A DNA stretch of 64,000 nucleotides from Corynebacterium sp. HMSC074A01. Its GTDB lineage: Bacteria > Actinomycetota > Actinomycetes > Mycobacteriales > Mycobacteriaceae. This document shows positions 1-11,453 of the stretch, piece after piece; the stretch's first letter is position 1; each line of letters starts with the position of its first letter. Position numbers and translations under genes: made by a program. The notes beneath the pieces are model-generated. The model searched no databases and was not told where the DNA came from. It saw only the letters and a program-made list of their open reading frames with translations. The stretch covers positions 48,832 to 112,831 of the forward strand of contig NZ_KV825599.1 of NCBI RefSeq assembly GCF_001831515.1. Direction: 5' to 3'.

Positions 1-423
1 CACGTCCTCGCGCGTTGCGCGGTTGGACACGATGCGTTCATGAACAGCTTTGTCTAGCACCTCCTGGTGCTCGCGCCAGCGCTTCTCAAACTCGGGATCG
101 GTGCGCAGCTTGCGGACGATCTCGGCCCGGGTGACAAACCAATCGTTCTTTTCCCGGTGGTGCAGCATGTCGCGCATCACCTCAACCAGACCCTGGTTGC
201 TCACCACCTCGGCCTGGCGCTTCGCGTCCTCGCTTGCGATCGCGAGGAAGAGCGCCTCCTTGTCTGCAAAGTGGTGGAAGATCGCACCGCGTGTTTTCCC
301 GGTCGCCTGCTCAAGCTTGGCTACGGTGGCGCCTTCGAACCCGTAGTGGGCGAAGCAGAGGCGGGCAGAGTCGATGATTTCCTGCCGACGGCGAGTGAGT
401 TCGCTTTCGCTGACGATGGGCAT
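1..423 (-). CDS. acnR: AcnR, TetR-type repressor of aconitase (3' end outside window)
   Basis: The visible 141 codons give an N-terminal TetR helix-turn-helix: RRRQEIIDSA, then the recognition region KTRGAIFHHFADKEALF at about residues 36-52. It lies downstream of acn in the same direction, the arrangement known for AcnR, which represses acn in C. glutamicum. ATG at 423 is preceded by AAGGAAGGA about 11 nt upstream, which supports this start. The ligand-binding C-terminal part runs off the left edge of the window. A hairpin (473-512) separates it from acn, so its expression from the acn transcript is probably reduced. A candidate AcnR operator is present before acn (3410-3425). Confidence 0.93.
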   Translation of the reverse strand, partial: MPIVSESELTRRRQEIIDSARLCFAHYGFEGATVAKLEQATGKTRGAIFHHFADKEALFLAIASEDAKRQAEVVSNQGLVEVMRDMLHHREKNDWFVTRAEIVRKLRTDPEFEKRWREHQEVLDKAVHERIVSNRATREDV

Positions 424-472
424 GCGCGGTGCGATCCTTCCTTTGTTCGGGGTGGGCTGGGTGCAGACAAAG

Positions 473-512
473 AAGAGGGGCACCCGGGTGCGAAACCCGA
501 GTTACCCCTCTT
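473..512 (-). terminator. Hairpin between acn and acnR (attenuator or partial terminator)
   Basis: Arms 473-480 (AAGAGGGG) and 505-512 (CCCCTCTT) are perfectly complementary, with a second internal pairing CCGGGT/ACCCG. On the minus strand it follows the acn stop and is trailed by only a short T-rich stretch, so termination is probably partial. It would lower acnR mRNA relative to acn. Confidence 0.5.
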
Positions 513-526
513 GCTGGGTCAAGGCA

Positions 527-3319
<2,793 letters not shown>

Positions 3320-3409
3320 TTCTCGTCGTAATCCAAATCTGGGAACTATGACACGTGATGGTCAACCATCAATGATATGCGACCAACCACGGTTCCGTCG
3401 CCATAATAA

Positions 3410-3425
3410 CAGTACGCACGTTATG
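3410..3425. promoter_or_regulatory. Candidate AcnR operator upstream of acn
   Basis: CAGTACGCACGTTATG fits the AcnR consensus CAGNAC-N3-CGTACTG at 10 of 12 fixed positions. On the minus strand it abuts TATTAT, a plausible acn -10, so a bound repressor would block transcription. The match is read from sequence; the consensus is from memory of the C. glutamicum AcnR work. The rest of 3320-3611 holds only this promoter region and the ribosome binding site of the next gene. Confidence 0.6.
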
Positions 3426-3611
3426 TTTAGGTAAGGCGCGGAGGTTTTAGGGAAAGAACTGGCCGAGGAGTGCGCAATCTCACCCCCATTTGCGTGCAGT
3501 ACAACCGCGTGGGGCACGCAGTCGCGATGGAGCTGCCAGATACACTGCACAATCGCCGCGCCGATCGTGGTGGCGGCGCGCCCCTCGCACAACACCTCAA
3601 GGAGTGTCCGA

Positions 3612-4091
3612 ATGATTCCACCCGAGATCGACATGGCTGACTTGGAAGGCCAGCTCGCGGCGGACGGCATCGCCTTCGGGACGGAGAACCCAGTCAATGC
3701 ACCGCTCGAAGCGGCCATGCGCGACGCCCTTGACGCCGCGCCGAGTGTAGACCAGGGTCACACAGGGCTCGTCGTTCTCGAGCACACACCCGCACATGTG
3801 CCGGACCTGCGCGACGTGGCCCAGGACCTGTTGCTCGCGGGGGACTTCGACACCGTGATCGTGCGCACCCCCCAGGTGGCGCTGGCCGTCAGTGACACGC
3901 TCGACCGCGCATCTATCGACGCCGGGCAGCGCGCGATGGTCGCCGAACCCGATTACCTCCAGGGCGTGATCGCTTTTGCGGAGGCCGCCGACAGCTTCCA
4001 TATGCCCTGGCTGCCGCTCGCGCTCGCCGCGGCAATCGTCTTCGGTGTAGTAACCGGCGCGACTGTGTGGGCGGTTCGCGGACGGATGTAG
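3612..4091 (+). CDS. Rv1476-family small membrane protein
   Basis: 159 residues. The soluble N-terminal domain (about 1-125) contains the segment GLVVLEHTPAHVPDLRD, a single transmembrane helix follows (about 134-155, LPLALAAAIVFGVVTGATVW), and a short basic tail ends the protein. This matches the small membrane protein found between aconitase and RipA in mycobacteria (Rv1476) and corynebacteria; its biochemical function is unknown. ATG 3612 is chosen because AAGGAG lies at 3599-3604; the open frame upstream has no such site. It is divergent from acn and followed by a strong terminator. Synteny suggests an envelope role, but that is inference. Confidence 0.85.
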   Translation: MIPPEIDMADLEGQLAADGIAFGTENPVNAPLEAAMRDALDAAPSVDQGHTGLVVLEHTPAHVPDLRDVAQDLLLAGDFDTVIVRTPQVALAVSDTLDRASIDAGQRAMVAEPDYLQGVIAFAEAADSFHMPWLPLALAAAIVFGVVTGATVWAVRGRM

Positions 4092-4116
4092 CCAACCCTG
4101 TCGAAAGCGCTACCGC

Positions 4117-4159
4117 GCCGTCCCGCCTTGACTTGAGGTGGGGCGGCGTCTTCTTTTTG
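4117..4159 (+). terminator. Rho-independent terminator after the Rv1476-like gene
   Basis: Arms 4117-4128 (GCCGTCCCGCCT) and 4136-4147 (AGGTGGGGCGGC) pair over 12 positions with G-U wobbles and a 7-nt loop. The T-rich tail GTCTTCTTTTTG follows. Confidence 0.85.
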
Positions 4160-4370
4160 CTCGCGTTACATGATGTGTCCAAAATCACACTAAGTATGCA
4201 GGGGGATGAATGTGCAGCGTGTGGTCATTTTGGGTCATGGGAAAAACCTTGACTCATGTGAAATTAGGTAAAGATTGTGCAACGGGATGATCACGTGTCG
4301 TATGGTCTCCATGTCGGCTCGTGAGTCGGCATTGCACTCAATCGTCTCGCGCTCAACAGCAACAACGCGC

Positions 4371-4520
4371 TAGTCACGCGAGGTTGCGTCGGAAAATTCG
4401 GGCATGTGGGGAAGCACGCCAAGGATGAACCGGGCACAGACGGCGGGGTCAGTGTTGCTTACGGGCTTGCATCAGTAGTCAATTTTCTACAGCTGCGAGT
4501 CAAGGCTATGGGCTAGTCAC
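4371..4520 (+). promoter_or_regulatory. Structured leader of the NlpC/P60 gene; possible c-di-AMP (ydaO) riboswitch
   Basis: The non-coding stretch 4160-4602 contains no plausible gene. Promoter-like elements lie at about 4250-4310. A long leader follows, with GTGGGGAAGCA near 4405, AGGATGAACC near 4421 and ACAGCTGCGAG near 4489. These recall the conserved GGGGAACCA, GGGGTGAA and CAGCT blocks of the ydaO motif in actinobacteria, which typically precedes NlpC/P60 and Rpf genes. The match is imperfect, and the element could instead be a different structured leader. A hairpin (CGAGAGG/CCCCTCG) lies at 4538-4558. Confidence 0.38.
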
Positions 4521-4602
4521 CCATGGGCGGCAGCCGTCGAGAGGTGGCAAGCCCCTCGATGATTTCCGCATGCTTTGACACGCGGCGTGAGGAGCCCTTT
4601 TC

Positions 4603-6408
4603 GTGGTAGAACCATCGCGGTTCACGCCATCGTCTGTGGGTGGAGCCTCGGCTGCTGCGCGCCCCACGCGCGCTGGCCGCCGATTCCGCGCCACCCTCGG
4701 CGTCGTTGCGTGCACAACATCCCTGTCCTTTGCGGCACCCCTGGTCAGCCCCGTGGCCGTTGCCGCTCCGGCGTCGATGACGGAGCTTGCGGCAAACATT
4801 TCGCAAGCCCAAGCCAACATCGACCGGCTGAACCTCAACATCGGCGACCTGCAGGAAAAGGTCAACCAGGCGCTGGTAGACCTGCAGGACTCCCGCGCAC
4901 GTGCCGAGCAGGCTCGCCGCGGTGCAGAGGAGGCAAAGAAGCGTCTCGCAGCCTCCGAAGAAGCTGTCGTGGAGGCGCGTAAGGCGCTCGATGAGGTCAC
5001 TCGTTCTCAGTACCGCGGCGCGGGTCAATCGAAAAGCCTTGACTTTGCCATAAGTGGCGATGATCAGAAGGACGTGCTTGATCGCTCGCTCTTCCTCCGT
5101 CAGCGGACTGAGGAGCGTCGCGCGAAGCTCGCCGAAGTTGAGCGCGCCCGCACTGAGGCAGCGAACGACGAGGCGACACAGCGCGAGGCAAGCGAGCACG
5201 CTGCGTCTACCGCCGCAGAGGCCGAGGCCGCTGAGGCAGAGGTGCGTGCACTGCTCGACTCGGCCAACTCAGAGCTCGCGCAGGAGCAGTCCCAGCGCGA
5301 TGCCGCTCAGTTGGAGCTCGACGCGGCCCAGTCCGAGCTCGACCAGCAGCGTGCCGACGCCAACGGGGACGCCGACACTACTGAGTCTTCAGAGTCCGCT
5401 GAGGGCACGGAGGGCGCTGCGGGCACTGAAACCGATGCCCCTGCACAGCAGCAGGTCGAGCAGACGGACGGCAGCGCGCTCGCTGCTGCGCCAGAGCAGC
5501 AGGTCACTGCAGACGAGGTGCCGGACGACGTGGTTGTGCGCGTCGAGCAGCACGCGGCGCAGATCGACCCGGCCGTGGCGTCGCTGAGCTCGGAGACCGT
5601 GGCCCAGGCGTTGACCACCGCGGCAACTGCTAATGGGGAGAACCTGCAGACGGCACCGGCGGAAAACGCCGAAAGCGGGGCCAACGCCGCGGCGATGTCG
5701 AGCAACCTGGAGATCTCCGACGAGATGATTACTGCTGCGGCAGGCATCATTGCCGCCGCTGCGATGGTCGGGTCGAGCCAGGCGAACCACACCAGCCTGG
5801 ACAACCCCTACGGCGGGTCGAGCAACAGCGAGGTCATCGCGGCCTTCGCCGGCGGCTTGAGCAACGCGCTCGGCGGCGGGGCGGCGAACGTGAGCCCAAC
5901 GTCCGATGACTACGCTAGCCCGGAGGTCAGTGATGGTCTTGCCTCGCTGCTGCCGGAGGTCGGTACCGCAGAGTCTGTCTCCGACGCGGTTTCCAATGCA
6001 GTCTCCGGCTCGAATTCGGGCTCGATCGAGACCGTCATCTCCCGCGCGCAGGCCATGATCGGCACGCCGTACGTGTGGGGCGGCGGTGACGCGAACGGTC
6101 CGACAACCGGTGTCAACGGCGGCAGTGTTTCCGGGTTCGACTGCTCCGGCCTGGTGCTCTACGCCTTCGCTGGCGTTGGCATTTCGCTGCCGCACTACAC
6201 CGGCTACCAGTACCAGCGCGGCACCCAGGTGCCCGCGAGCGAGGCGCAGCGCGGCGACTTGCTCTTCTGGGGTCCGGGCGGCAGCCAGCACGTGGCGATC
6301 TACCTCGGCGACGGCACGATGATCGAGGCCCCGCAGGCGGGCCAGAACGTGCAGATCTCCCCGGTCCGCTACTCCGGTATGGCGCCGATGGCGGTGCGAC
6401 TCCTCTAG
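4603..6408 (+). CDS. Secreted NlpC/P60 peptidoglycan endopeptidase, RipA/RipC type
   Basis: Cleaves stem-peptide bonds in peptidoglycan, probably during daughter-cell separation. 601 residues: an N-terminal signal sequence (about 27-50, ending ...VAVAAPA), a long Ala/Glu-rich coiled coil (about 60-245), an acidic low-complexity linker, and a C-terminal NlpC/P60 domain (about 485-601). The catalytic Cys is in FDCSGLVLYAF and the His in GSQHVAIYLG; IEAP supplies the usual third position. The domain is close to mycobacterial RipA, and the acn-Rv1476-RipA order is conserved. The GTG start is inferred from GGAG upstream and the position of the signal peptide. The long leader suggests RNA-level control. 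Confidence 0.93.
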   Translation: MVEPSRFTPSSVGGASAAARPTRAGRRFRATLGVVACTTSLSFAAPLVSPVAVAAPASMTELAANISQAQANIDRLNLNIGDLQEKVNQALVDLQDSRARAEQARRGAEEAKKRLAASEEAVVEARKALDEVTRSQYRGAGQSKSLDFAISGDDQKDVLDRSLFLRQRTEERRAKLAEVERARTEAANDEATQREASEHAASTAAEAEAAEAEVRALLDSANSELAQEQSQRDAAQLELDAAQSELDQQRADANGDADTTESSESAEGTEGAAGTETDAPAQQQVEQTDGSALAAAPEQQVTADEVPDDVVVRVEQHAAQIDPAVASLSSETVAQALTTAATANGENLQTAPAENAESGANAAAMSSNLEISDEMITAAAGIIAAAAMVGSSQANHTSLDNPYGGSSNSEVIAAFAGGLSNALGGGAANVSPTSDDYASPEVSDGLASLLPEVGTAESVSDAVSNAVSGSNSGSIETVISRAQAMIGTPYVWGGGDANGPTTGVNGGSVSGFDCSGLVLYAFAGVGISLPHYTGYQYQRGTQVPASEAQRGDLLFWGPGGSQHVAIYLGDGTMIEAPQAGQNVQISPVRYSGMAPMAVRLL

Positions 6409-6449
6409 GTACTGGCTCCGCGTCATGTCACGCTCATTACGATGGTGGC

Positions 6450-7502
6450 ATGAAGCTTTCTGACTACGATGCACTCCTCGTCCTTTCCTTCGGCGGCCCC
6501 GAGGGTAAGGACGAGGTGCTTCCATTTTTGGAGAATGTGACCCGCGGTCGTGGCATCCCCAAGGAGCGCTTGGCCAAGGTTGGCGAGCACTACTACCACT
6601 TCGACGGCGTCAGCCCGATCAACCAGCAGAACCGCACGCTGATCGCCAACGTCGAGGCAGAGCTGAAAAGGCGCGGCATTGACCTTCCTGTCTACTTTGG
6701 CAACCGGAACTGGCACCCGCTGGCCGAGGACACGGCGAAGCAGCTCGCTGCGGACGGTAAGCACAAGGTACTCGTCTTTGCCACCAGCGCCTGGGGTGGC
6801 TACTCCGCCTGCCGCCAGTACGACGAAGATATCCAGCGGATGCGCGAGGTCGCGCCGAGCGTGAACTTCACCAAGCTGTGGCAGTTTTTCGGCAACGAAC
6901 GCTTCGTTGCACTGATCGCGGCTGAGCTGAAGGGCGCGATCGAGCGGGCCACGGGTAAAAACTTCCGCGTCCTCTTTACTGCGCACAGCGTCCCCGATGC
7001 CGCGGACCTCGTCTCGGGTGGGCCCGACAACTCGCACCTCTATTCCCGGCAAGTGGCAGAGGCGTCCCGCCTCGTGGCCGAGCGGGCTGGCGTAAGCGAC
7101 TACGAGCTTGTTTGGCAGTCCCGCTCTGGCAACCCTGCAACCCCGTGGCTCGAACCCGACGTCGTTGACCGCGCTGAGGAGCTCGCAGACACCGGGATGG
7201 AGCACCTCATCTGCGTACCGATCGGGTTTATCACCGACCACATGGAGGTGGTCTGGGACCTCGACACCGAGCTCAAGCAGGCCTGCGAGGCCAAGGGCGT
7301 CAGCCTTGATCGCTTGGCAACCGTGGGGTTGACCCCGCAGTTCGCCGCGATGGTGGTCGATCTCGCCGAGGCAGTTGCGCGGGGCGAGGAGCCGGCTAGC
7401 TTATCGACGGTCACCGTCCAGGGCTGCACCGAAAACGGTGCCCCGTGCCGCCCAGGCTGCTGCGCGCCGCAGCAGCGGCCCACCGGGGCGCGGCCCCAGT
7501 AG
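6450..7502 (+). CDS. hemH: Coproporphyrin III ferrochelatase (HemH/CpfC)
   Basis: Inserts Fe2+ into a porphyrin; in Gram-positive bacteria the substrate is coproporphyrin III (coproporphyrin-dependent haem pathway). 350 residues with the family start LLVLSFGGPEG, the active-site His region TAHSVPDAAD, and GFITDHMEVVWDLD with the conserved Glu. The C-terminal QGC...PCRPGCC cysteines are those expected to hold the [2Fe-2S] cluster of actinobacterial enzymes. TACGAT lies 6 nt before ATG, so the message is probably leaderless. The position beside the NlpC/P60 gene is conserved in corynebacteria. Confidence 0.96.
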   Translation: MKLSDYDALLVLSFGGPEGKDEVLPFLENVTRGRGIPKERLAKVGEHYYHFDGVSPINQQNRTLIANVEAELKRRGIDLPVYFGNRNWHPLAEDTAKQLAADGKHKVLVFATSAWGGYSACRQYDEDIQRMREVAPSVNFTKLWQFFGNERFVALIAAELKGAIERATGKNFRVLFTAHSVPDAADLVSGGPDNSHLYSRQVAEASRLVAERAGVSDYELVWQSRSGNPATPWLEPDVVDRAEELADTGMEHLICVPIGFITDHMEVVWDLDTELKQACEAKGVSLDRLATVGLTPQFAAMVVDLAEAVARGEEPASLSTVTVQGCTENGAPCRPGCCAPQQRPTGARPQ

Positions 7503-7505
7503 CGC

Positions 7506-8264
7506 TTAGGCGTTTCCCATGTATTCGCGCTGGTAGTCCAGTACGGCGTCGGCCACCCCCGCCATCCGCGCGGTCCGGATGTGGCGCCACAGGGCGAAAA
7601 GCTGCGGGTCGAAGGAGTGGTCGTTGAGCCGGTCGGTCACCGTCTCGATGATGGCCGCGACCTGGTCAGCGCGCGCGAAAAGCTTGGCTGCCCGCGCGGT
7701 GACGCCGGCGGGTAGGCCCGGCGTGTCGTAGAAGTCGGCGAGTGTGCCGACGGTAAGGCGGGGGTTGGGGAGATCGTGGCGGGTGGGACCTGTGGCGTCG
7801 ATAAGCAGTGCAGCCTGGTTGGTGGCCTGGGCGAGCAGCGCATCGGCCTCCCCGGGGCTGAGCCACGCGGGCTCGGGCAGGCGGCGGGTTTCTTCGAACC
7901 AGCGCCACTGCACCGTGGCACCGGTGTAGCGGGGCACGAGGATGTGGGAGGCGTCGTGGCCGCGTACGACGATCGCGCCGGCGGGAGTGAGCGCCTCCAT
8001 CGCGGGGCTGCCGGCGAGAAGTCCCGGGGCTTGCCCCGGACCCCAGAGGATGAGCCTGACTGCGGGGCCGGGGGTTTCCAGATCGGCGGCGGCGCGGATG
8101 TCGCGAAGCAGCGGCAGAAGCGGGCCGCCGAGGTAGGAGTGCCTGCCGCCGAGGTCGCGTAGGGCGTCGAGGGTTTCATCGCTGGACTCGACGTTGTAGA
8201 GCCACGCCGCGATCCAAACGGCGGTGTTTTGCAGGGGCGAATAGACTTCGGCGCGCGAATGCAT
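7506..8264 (-). CDS. Conserved hypothetical protein
   Basis: 252 residues with no domain I recognise. It is mixed alpha/beta in character, has no signal peptide or membrane segment, and contains Trp-rich stretches (TVQWRWFEETRRLPEP). The frame is open for 160 more codons upstream, but that part overlaps the divergent DUF3097 gene. ATG 8264 is chosen because TAGGAT lies exactly 7 nt upstream, as in other leaderless genes of this window. It is convergent with hemH, 3 nt apart. Function unknown. Confidence 0.75.
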   Translation of the reverse strand: MHSRAEVYSPLQNTAVWIAAWLYNVESSDETLDALRDLGGRHSYLGGPLLPLLRDIRAAADLETPGPAVRLILWGPGQAPGLLAGSPAMEALTPAGAIVVRGHDASHILVPRYTGATVQWRWFEETRRLPEPAWLSPGEADALLAQATNQAALLIDATGPTRHDLPNPRLTVGTLADFYDTPGLPAGVTARAAKLFARADQVAAIIETVTDRLNDHSFDPQLFALWRHIRTARMAGVADAVLDYQREYMGNA

Positions 8265-8336
8265 TCGACGAATCCTAGCAGGGCTTTTTGCACAGGAGTA
8301 AAGCGGTGAGTGCGCCCCGGTTAGACTTTGGTCACT

Positions 8337-9188
8337 ATGAGCTTTGATGACCGCTACGGAGGAGACATTTTTCAGGGCCACGCGCGCAAAAAGCGGCCGG
8401 TGTACCCGGAGGTGCCGGCAGAGCCTGGCATCGTCGTGGAGATCGTGGGCAACGACTTCGTTGGTGCCGTGGTCGGTTTCGAGCGCACCTACGACGGTGA
8501 CTTCGTCCGGCTCGAGGACCGGTACGGCACCGAGCGGCTGTTCAAGATGCTGCCGGGCGCGTTCCTGGTGGAGGGCCAGCGCGTCACCCTGACCAGGTAC
8601 GTGCCCCCGCAGGAAACTGGCCCGAAGCGTTCCAACTCGGGCTCGCGCAAGGTGGAAAACGTGCGCGCGAAGGTCGCCATGCCCAGCAGGATCTGGGTCG
8701 AAGGCATCCACGACGCGGCGATTGTGGAAAAGGTGTGGGGCCACGACCTGCGCGTCGAAGGCGTCGTGGTGGAGTACCTCGAGGGCCTGGACAACTTACC
8801 GGAGAGGCTCGCGGAGTTTCAGCCAGGCCCTGGTCGCCGCATCGGCGTGCTCGCGGACCACCTCATCGAAGGCACCAAGGAGTCGCGGCTGGTTGAGCAC
8901 GTCGGCGAGCACGTCCTGGTCACTGGGCACCCCTACATCGACATCTGGGCTGCGGTGAAGCCGGAGAAGCTGCGCATTCCGGCCTGGCCGGACGTGCCCT
9001 ACGGCGAGGACTGGAAAACCGGTGTGTGCGAGCGCCTCGGGTGGTCGGATCCGAAGGAAGGCTGGCACCGCGTGTACAACGCTGTGGAGACGTTCCGTGA
9101 TTTGGACTCCACACTGATTGGTGCGGTCGAGCGGTTGGTCGATTTTGTGACGAATCCTGATCTGTCCAAGCAAGACCTTGTACCCTAG
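8337..9188 (+). CDS. DUF3097 family protein
   Basis: 283 residues, matching the actinobacterial DUF3097 family: an N-terminal small beta-rich segment (EPGIVVEIVGNDFVGAVVGF) and a C-terminal domain with RIWVEGIHDAAIVEKVWGHD and IGVLADHLIEGTKE. The WVEGIHDA block with conserved acidic residues resembles a Toprim-like fold; that is an inference, and no activity is established. ATG 8337 has TAGACT 9 nt upstream. It is the first gene of a tight set with the NfeD and SPFH genes (5 nt to the next). Confidence 0.85.
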   Translation: MSFDDRYGGDIFQGHARKKRPVYPEVPAEPGIVVEIVGNDFVGAVVGFERTYDGDFVRLEDRYGTERLFKMLPGAFLVEGQRVTLTRYVPPQETGPKRSNSGSRKVENVRAKVAMPSRIWVEGIHDAAIVEKVWGHDLRVEGVVVEYLEGLDNLPERLAEFQPGPGRRIGVLADHLIEGTKESRLVEHVGEHVLVTGHPYIDIWAAVKPEKLRIPAWPDVPYGEDWKTGVCERLGWSDPKEGWHRVYNAVETFRDLDSTLIGAVERLVDFVTNPDLSKQDLVP

Positions 9189-9193
9189 GGCGC

Positions 9194-9622
9194 GTGGGTG
9201 CTTTAGTTTGGTTTGTCGCAGCAGCAGTCCTCGCGCTTTTAGAGCTTGCGGTGGGGGAGTTTACCCTGCTTATGCTCGCTGCCGGCGCGTTGACCACTGC
9301 AGGAGTCGCGCTCGGCGGAGTGCCGTTGTGGGCCGAGATCGTCACATTCGTGGTTTCCTCGGCAGCGTTCTGGCTCTTTTTGCGGCCGTACCTGAACAAG
9401 CGTTTCCGTCAACCGCAGGTCTATGACGACTCACCTCGCGCGCTGGTTGGCCAGCGCGTGACGGTGATCGAGGAGATCGGGCCGGATGGCGGTCAGGTGC
9501 GGATGGATGGTTCCATCTGGTCAGCGAGGTGCCTCGACCCTGCCGAGCGCATCGCCGCCGGCGACACTGTCACAGTAGCGGATATCGACGGCCCTGTTGC
9601 GGTCGTCTGGAAGGAACACTAA
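9194..9622 (+). CDS. NfeD family membrane protein
   Basis: 142 residues: two or three N-terminal hydrophobic helices (about 1-65), then a C-terminal OB-fold domain (about 80-142; ALVGQRVTVIEEI...GDTVTVADIDGPVAVVW). This is the short NfeD1b form, which pairs with SPFH/stomatin proteins in membrane microdomains. Its frame ends immediately before the SPFH gene (TAA then ATG), so the two are translationally coupled. TACCCT lies 7 nt before the GTG start, inside the end of the preceding gene, suggesting its own leaderless promoter as well. Confidence 0.9.
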   Translation: MGALVWFVAAAVLALLELAVGEFTLLMLAAGALTTAGVALGGVPLWAEIVTFVVSSAAFWLFLRPYLNKRFRQPQVYDDSPRALVGQRVTVIEEIGPDGGQVRMDGSIWSARCLDPAERIAAGDTVTVADIDGPVAVVWKEH

Positions 9623-10888
9623 ATGGGCGCAACCATTGTTTTGGTCGTCATCATCGCCCTCGTGGCGGCCTTGCTCTTCGCCTCCGTGAAACTGATCCCG
9701 CAGGGGGAGTCCGCCGTGATTGAGCGGCTAGGACGCTACACCCGCACGGTTTCCGGTGGCCTGACTTTACTCATCCCGTACATTGACTCGGTGCGTGCGC
9801 GCGTGGATACGCGTGAGCGCGTTGTGTCTTTCCCGCCCCAGGCGGTGATCACGCAGGACAACCTCACCGTGGCGATTGACACGGTGGTGACGTTCCAGAT
9901 CAACGACCCCGCCAAGGCCATCTACGGGGTGGACAACTACCTCGTCGGCGTGGAGCAGATCTCCACAGCAACGCTGCGCGACGTGGTCGGCGGCATGACG
10001 CTGGAGGAGACCCTGACCTCGCGCGAGACCATCAACCGTCGCCTGCGTGGCGAGTTGGATGCCGCGACGGGTAAGTGGGGCCTGCGCATTAGCCGAGTGG
10101 AGCTCAAGGCAATTGATCCGCCGCCGAGCATCCAGCAGTCCATGGAGATGCAGATGAAGGCGGACCGCGAGAAGCGCGCCATGATCCTTACCGCAGAAGG
10201 TAAGCGTGAGTCTGACATCAAGACTGCAGAGGGTGAGAAGCAAGCACGCATCTTGTCCGCCGAGGGCGAGAAGCACGCCGCGATTTTGAGCGCGGAGGCT
10301 GAGCGCCAGGCGATGATCCTGCGCGCCGAGGGTGAGCGCGCCGCGAAGTACCTGGCCGCCCAGGGTGAGGCTCGGGCGATCCAGAAGGTCAACGCCGCGG
10401 TGAAGTCCTCCGGCGTGACCCCGGAGCTTTTGGCGTACCAGTACTTGGAGAAGCTGCCGCAGATTGCGGACAACGAGGCGGCCACGATGTGGATGATCCC
10501 CTCGCAGTTCGGCGACTCGCTGCAGCAGTTCGCGCAGGCCTTCGCGGGCAAGGGCGAGGACGGCGTGTTCCGCTACGAGCCCGCCCGCGTGGACGAGGAA
10601 ACCAAGGAGATGGCGGAGTCGGAGGACACCGACTCATGGTTCGACACCTCAACGGATCCAGAGCTGGCGAAGGCGCTTGCCGAGGCACGGGCCGTGGCCA
10701 ACAAGCACGTCGACGATCCGGACCCGACGCAGGACAGCCCCAGCAGTGTTGCTCGTTCGAGCGCACCGGAGGCCGCCCATCAGCCCCGCGAGATTGCTGC
10801 GCCGGAGCAGTCCTCGTCCGTCTACGCCCCGTACCCAGCCCAGGAAGAACTTAAGAATCCAGAGCAGGAGGCGCGGAAGCCTGAGTAA
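9623..10888 (+). CDS. SPFH/Band 7 (stomatin/prohibitin-like) membrane protein
   Basis: 421 residues. An N-terminal membrane helix (about 3-24) precedes the SPFH domain (about 27-200; VIERLGRYTRTVSGGLTLLI). A long coiled coil follows (about 170-270) containing AEGEK/AEGER repeats, then an acidic, Pro-rich tail (about 320-421). It is related to QmcA/stomatin, a scaffold of membrane microdomains and a partner of NfeD, its direct upstream neighbour. The 3' end overlaps the convergent HTH gene by 38 nt. The tail after residue 320 is low complexity and unlikely to be conserved. Confidence 0.92.
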   Translation: MGATIVLVVIIALVAALLFASVKLIPQGESAVIERLGRYTRTVSGGLTLLIPYIDSVRARVDTRERVVSFPPQAVITQDNLTVAIDTVVTFQINDPAKAIYGVDNYLVGVEQISTATLRDVVGGMTLEETLTSRETINRRLRGELDAATGKWGLRISRVELKAIDPPPSIQQSMEMQMKADREKRAMILTAEGKRESDIKTAEGEKQARILSAEGEKHAAILSAEAERQAMILRAEGERAAKYLAAQGEARAIQKVNAAVKSSGVTPELLAYQYLEKLPQIADNEAATMWMIPSQFGDSLQQFAQAFAGKGEDGVFRYEPARVDEETKEMAESEDTDSWFDTSTDPELAKALAEARAVANKHVDDPDPTQDSPSSVARSSAPEAAHQPREIAAPEQSSSVYAPYPAQEELKNPEQEARKPE

Positions 10889-11417
10889 TCAGGTTGAGCG
10901 CGAGCTTCCACCCGGCCTGCTCGGCTTGCCAGCCGGCAGCCTGGAGCCGCTGGCTCATCGCCTGCTTGGAGATGCCGAGCTCGGCCGCCGCTTCATTCTG
11001 ATTGAGGCCACTTCGCACCAGCGAGGTGGCCTCTCGGCCTTCCAAGGTGCGCTTGTGTAGCACGTGGCCTACGAGCGCGAACGTCGCCGCGATATCGGTG
11101 GCGAAGGTCTTTGGCTCAGGCGTATCCACAACGACACTGACCTTGGCGGGGCGGGTACCCACCGCGTCGCTCGCCGCGTAGACGGCCCGGCCGTGGCCGG
11201 TGATGCCGAGCCCGATTGCCCAGTTGCCGTCGGAAAGCAGCGCCATGACCAGGTTGAGCGCGGCCTCGGGCGAATCCACGTCGGCGCGGATGTCCTCGAC
11301 GCCGCAGACCTCGAACTCGCCAACCCCCGACAGCGTTGCCAGCGCCTCGGCCGAGCGCTGCACGAGCTGCGCGCGGTTCTTCTCCCTACCCCTGTACTTC
11401 GCGTGGACGGCAATCAT
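10851..11417 (-). CDS. Conserved hypothetical protein with C-terminal helix-turn-helix
   Basis: 188 residues. The C-terminal part (about 135-170) reads LNQNEAAAELGISKQAMSQRL, a clear helix-turn-helix, so DNA binding is likely. The N-terminal 110 residues are an unrecognised alpha/beta domain with GNWAIGLGITGHGRAVYA. TAAAGT lies 7 nt before ATG 11417, indicating a leaderless transcript. It overlaps the SPFH gene tail-to-tail. Role unknown; a local transcription factor is the best guess. Confidence 0.75.
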   Translation of the reverse strand: MIAVHAKYRGREKNRAQLVQRSAEALATLSGVGEFEVCGVEDIRADVDSPEAALNLVMALLSDGNWAIGLGITGHGRAVYAASDAVGTRPAKVSVVVDTPEPKTFATDIAATFALVGHVLHKRTLEGREATSLVRSGLNQNEAAAELGISKQAMSQRLQAAGWQAEQAGWKLALNLITQASAPPALDS

Positions 11418-11453
11418 AGGGCCTACTTTACGCCCCGGTCTGGGTTCAGGCCT

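Noticed and set aside
8265..8744. Longer start for the hypothetical gene at 7506
   Set aside because: The extra 160 codons lie opposite DUF3097, and the leaderless promoter signal sits at 8264.
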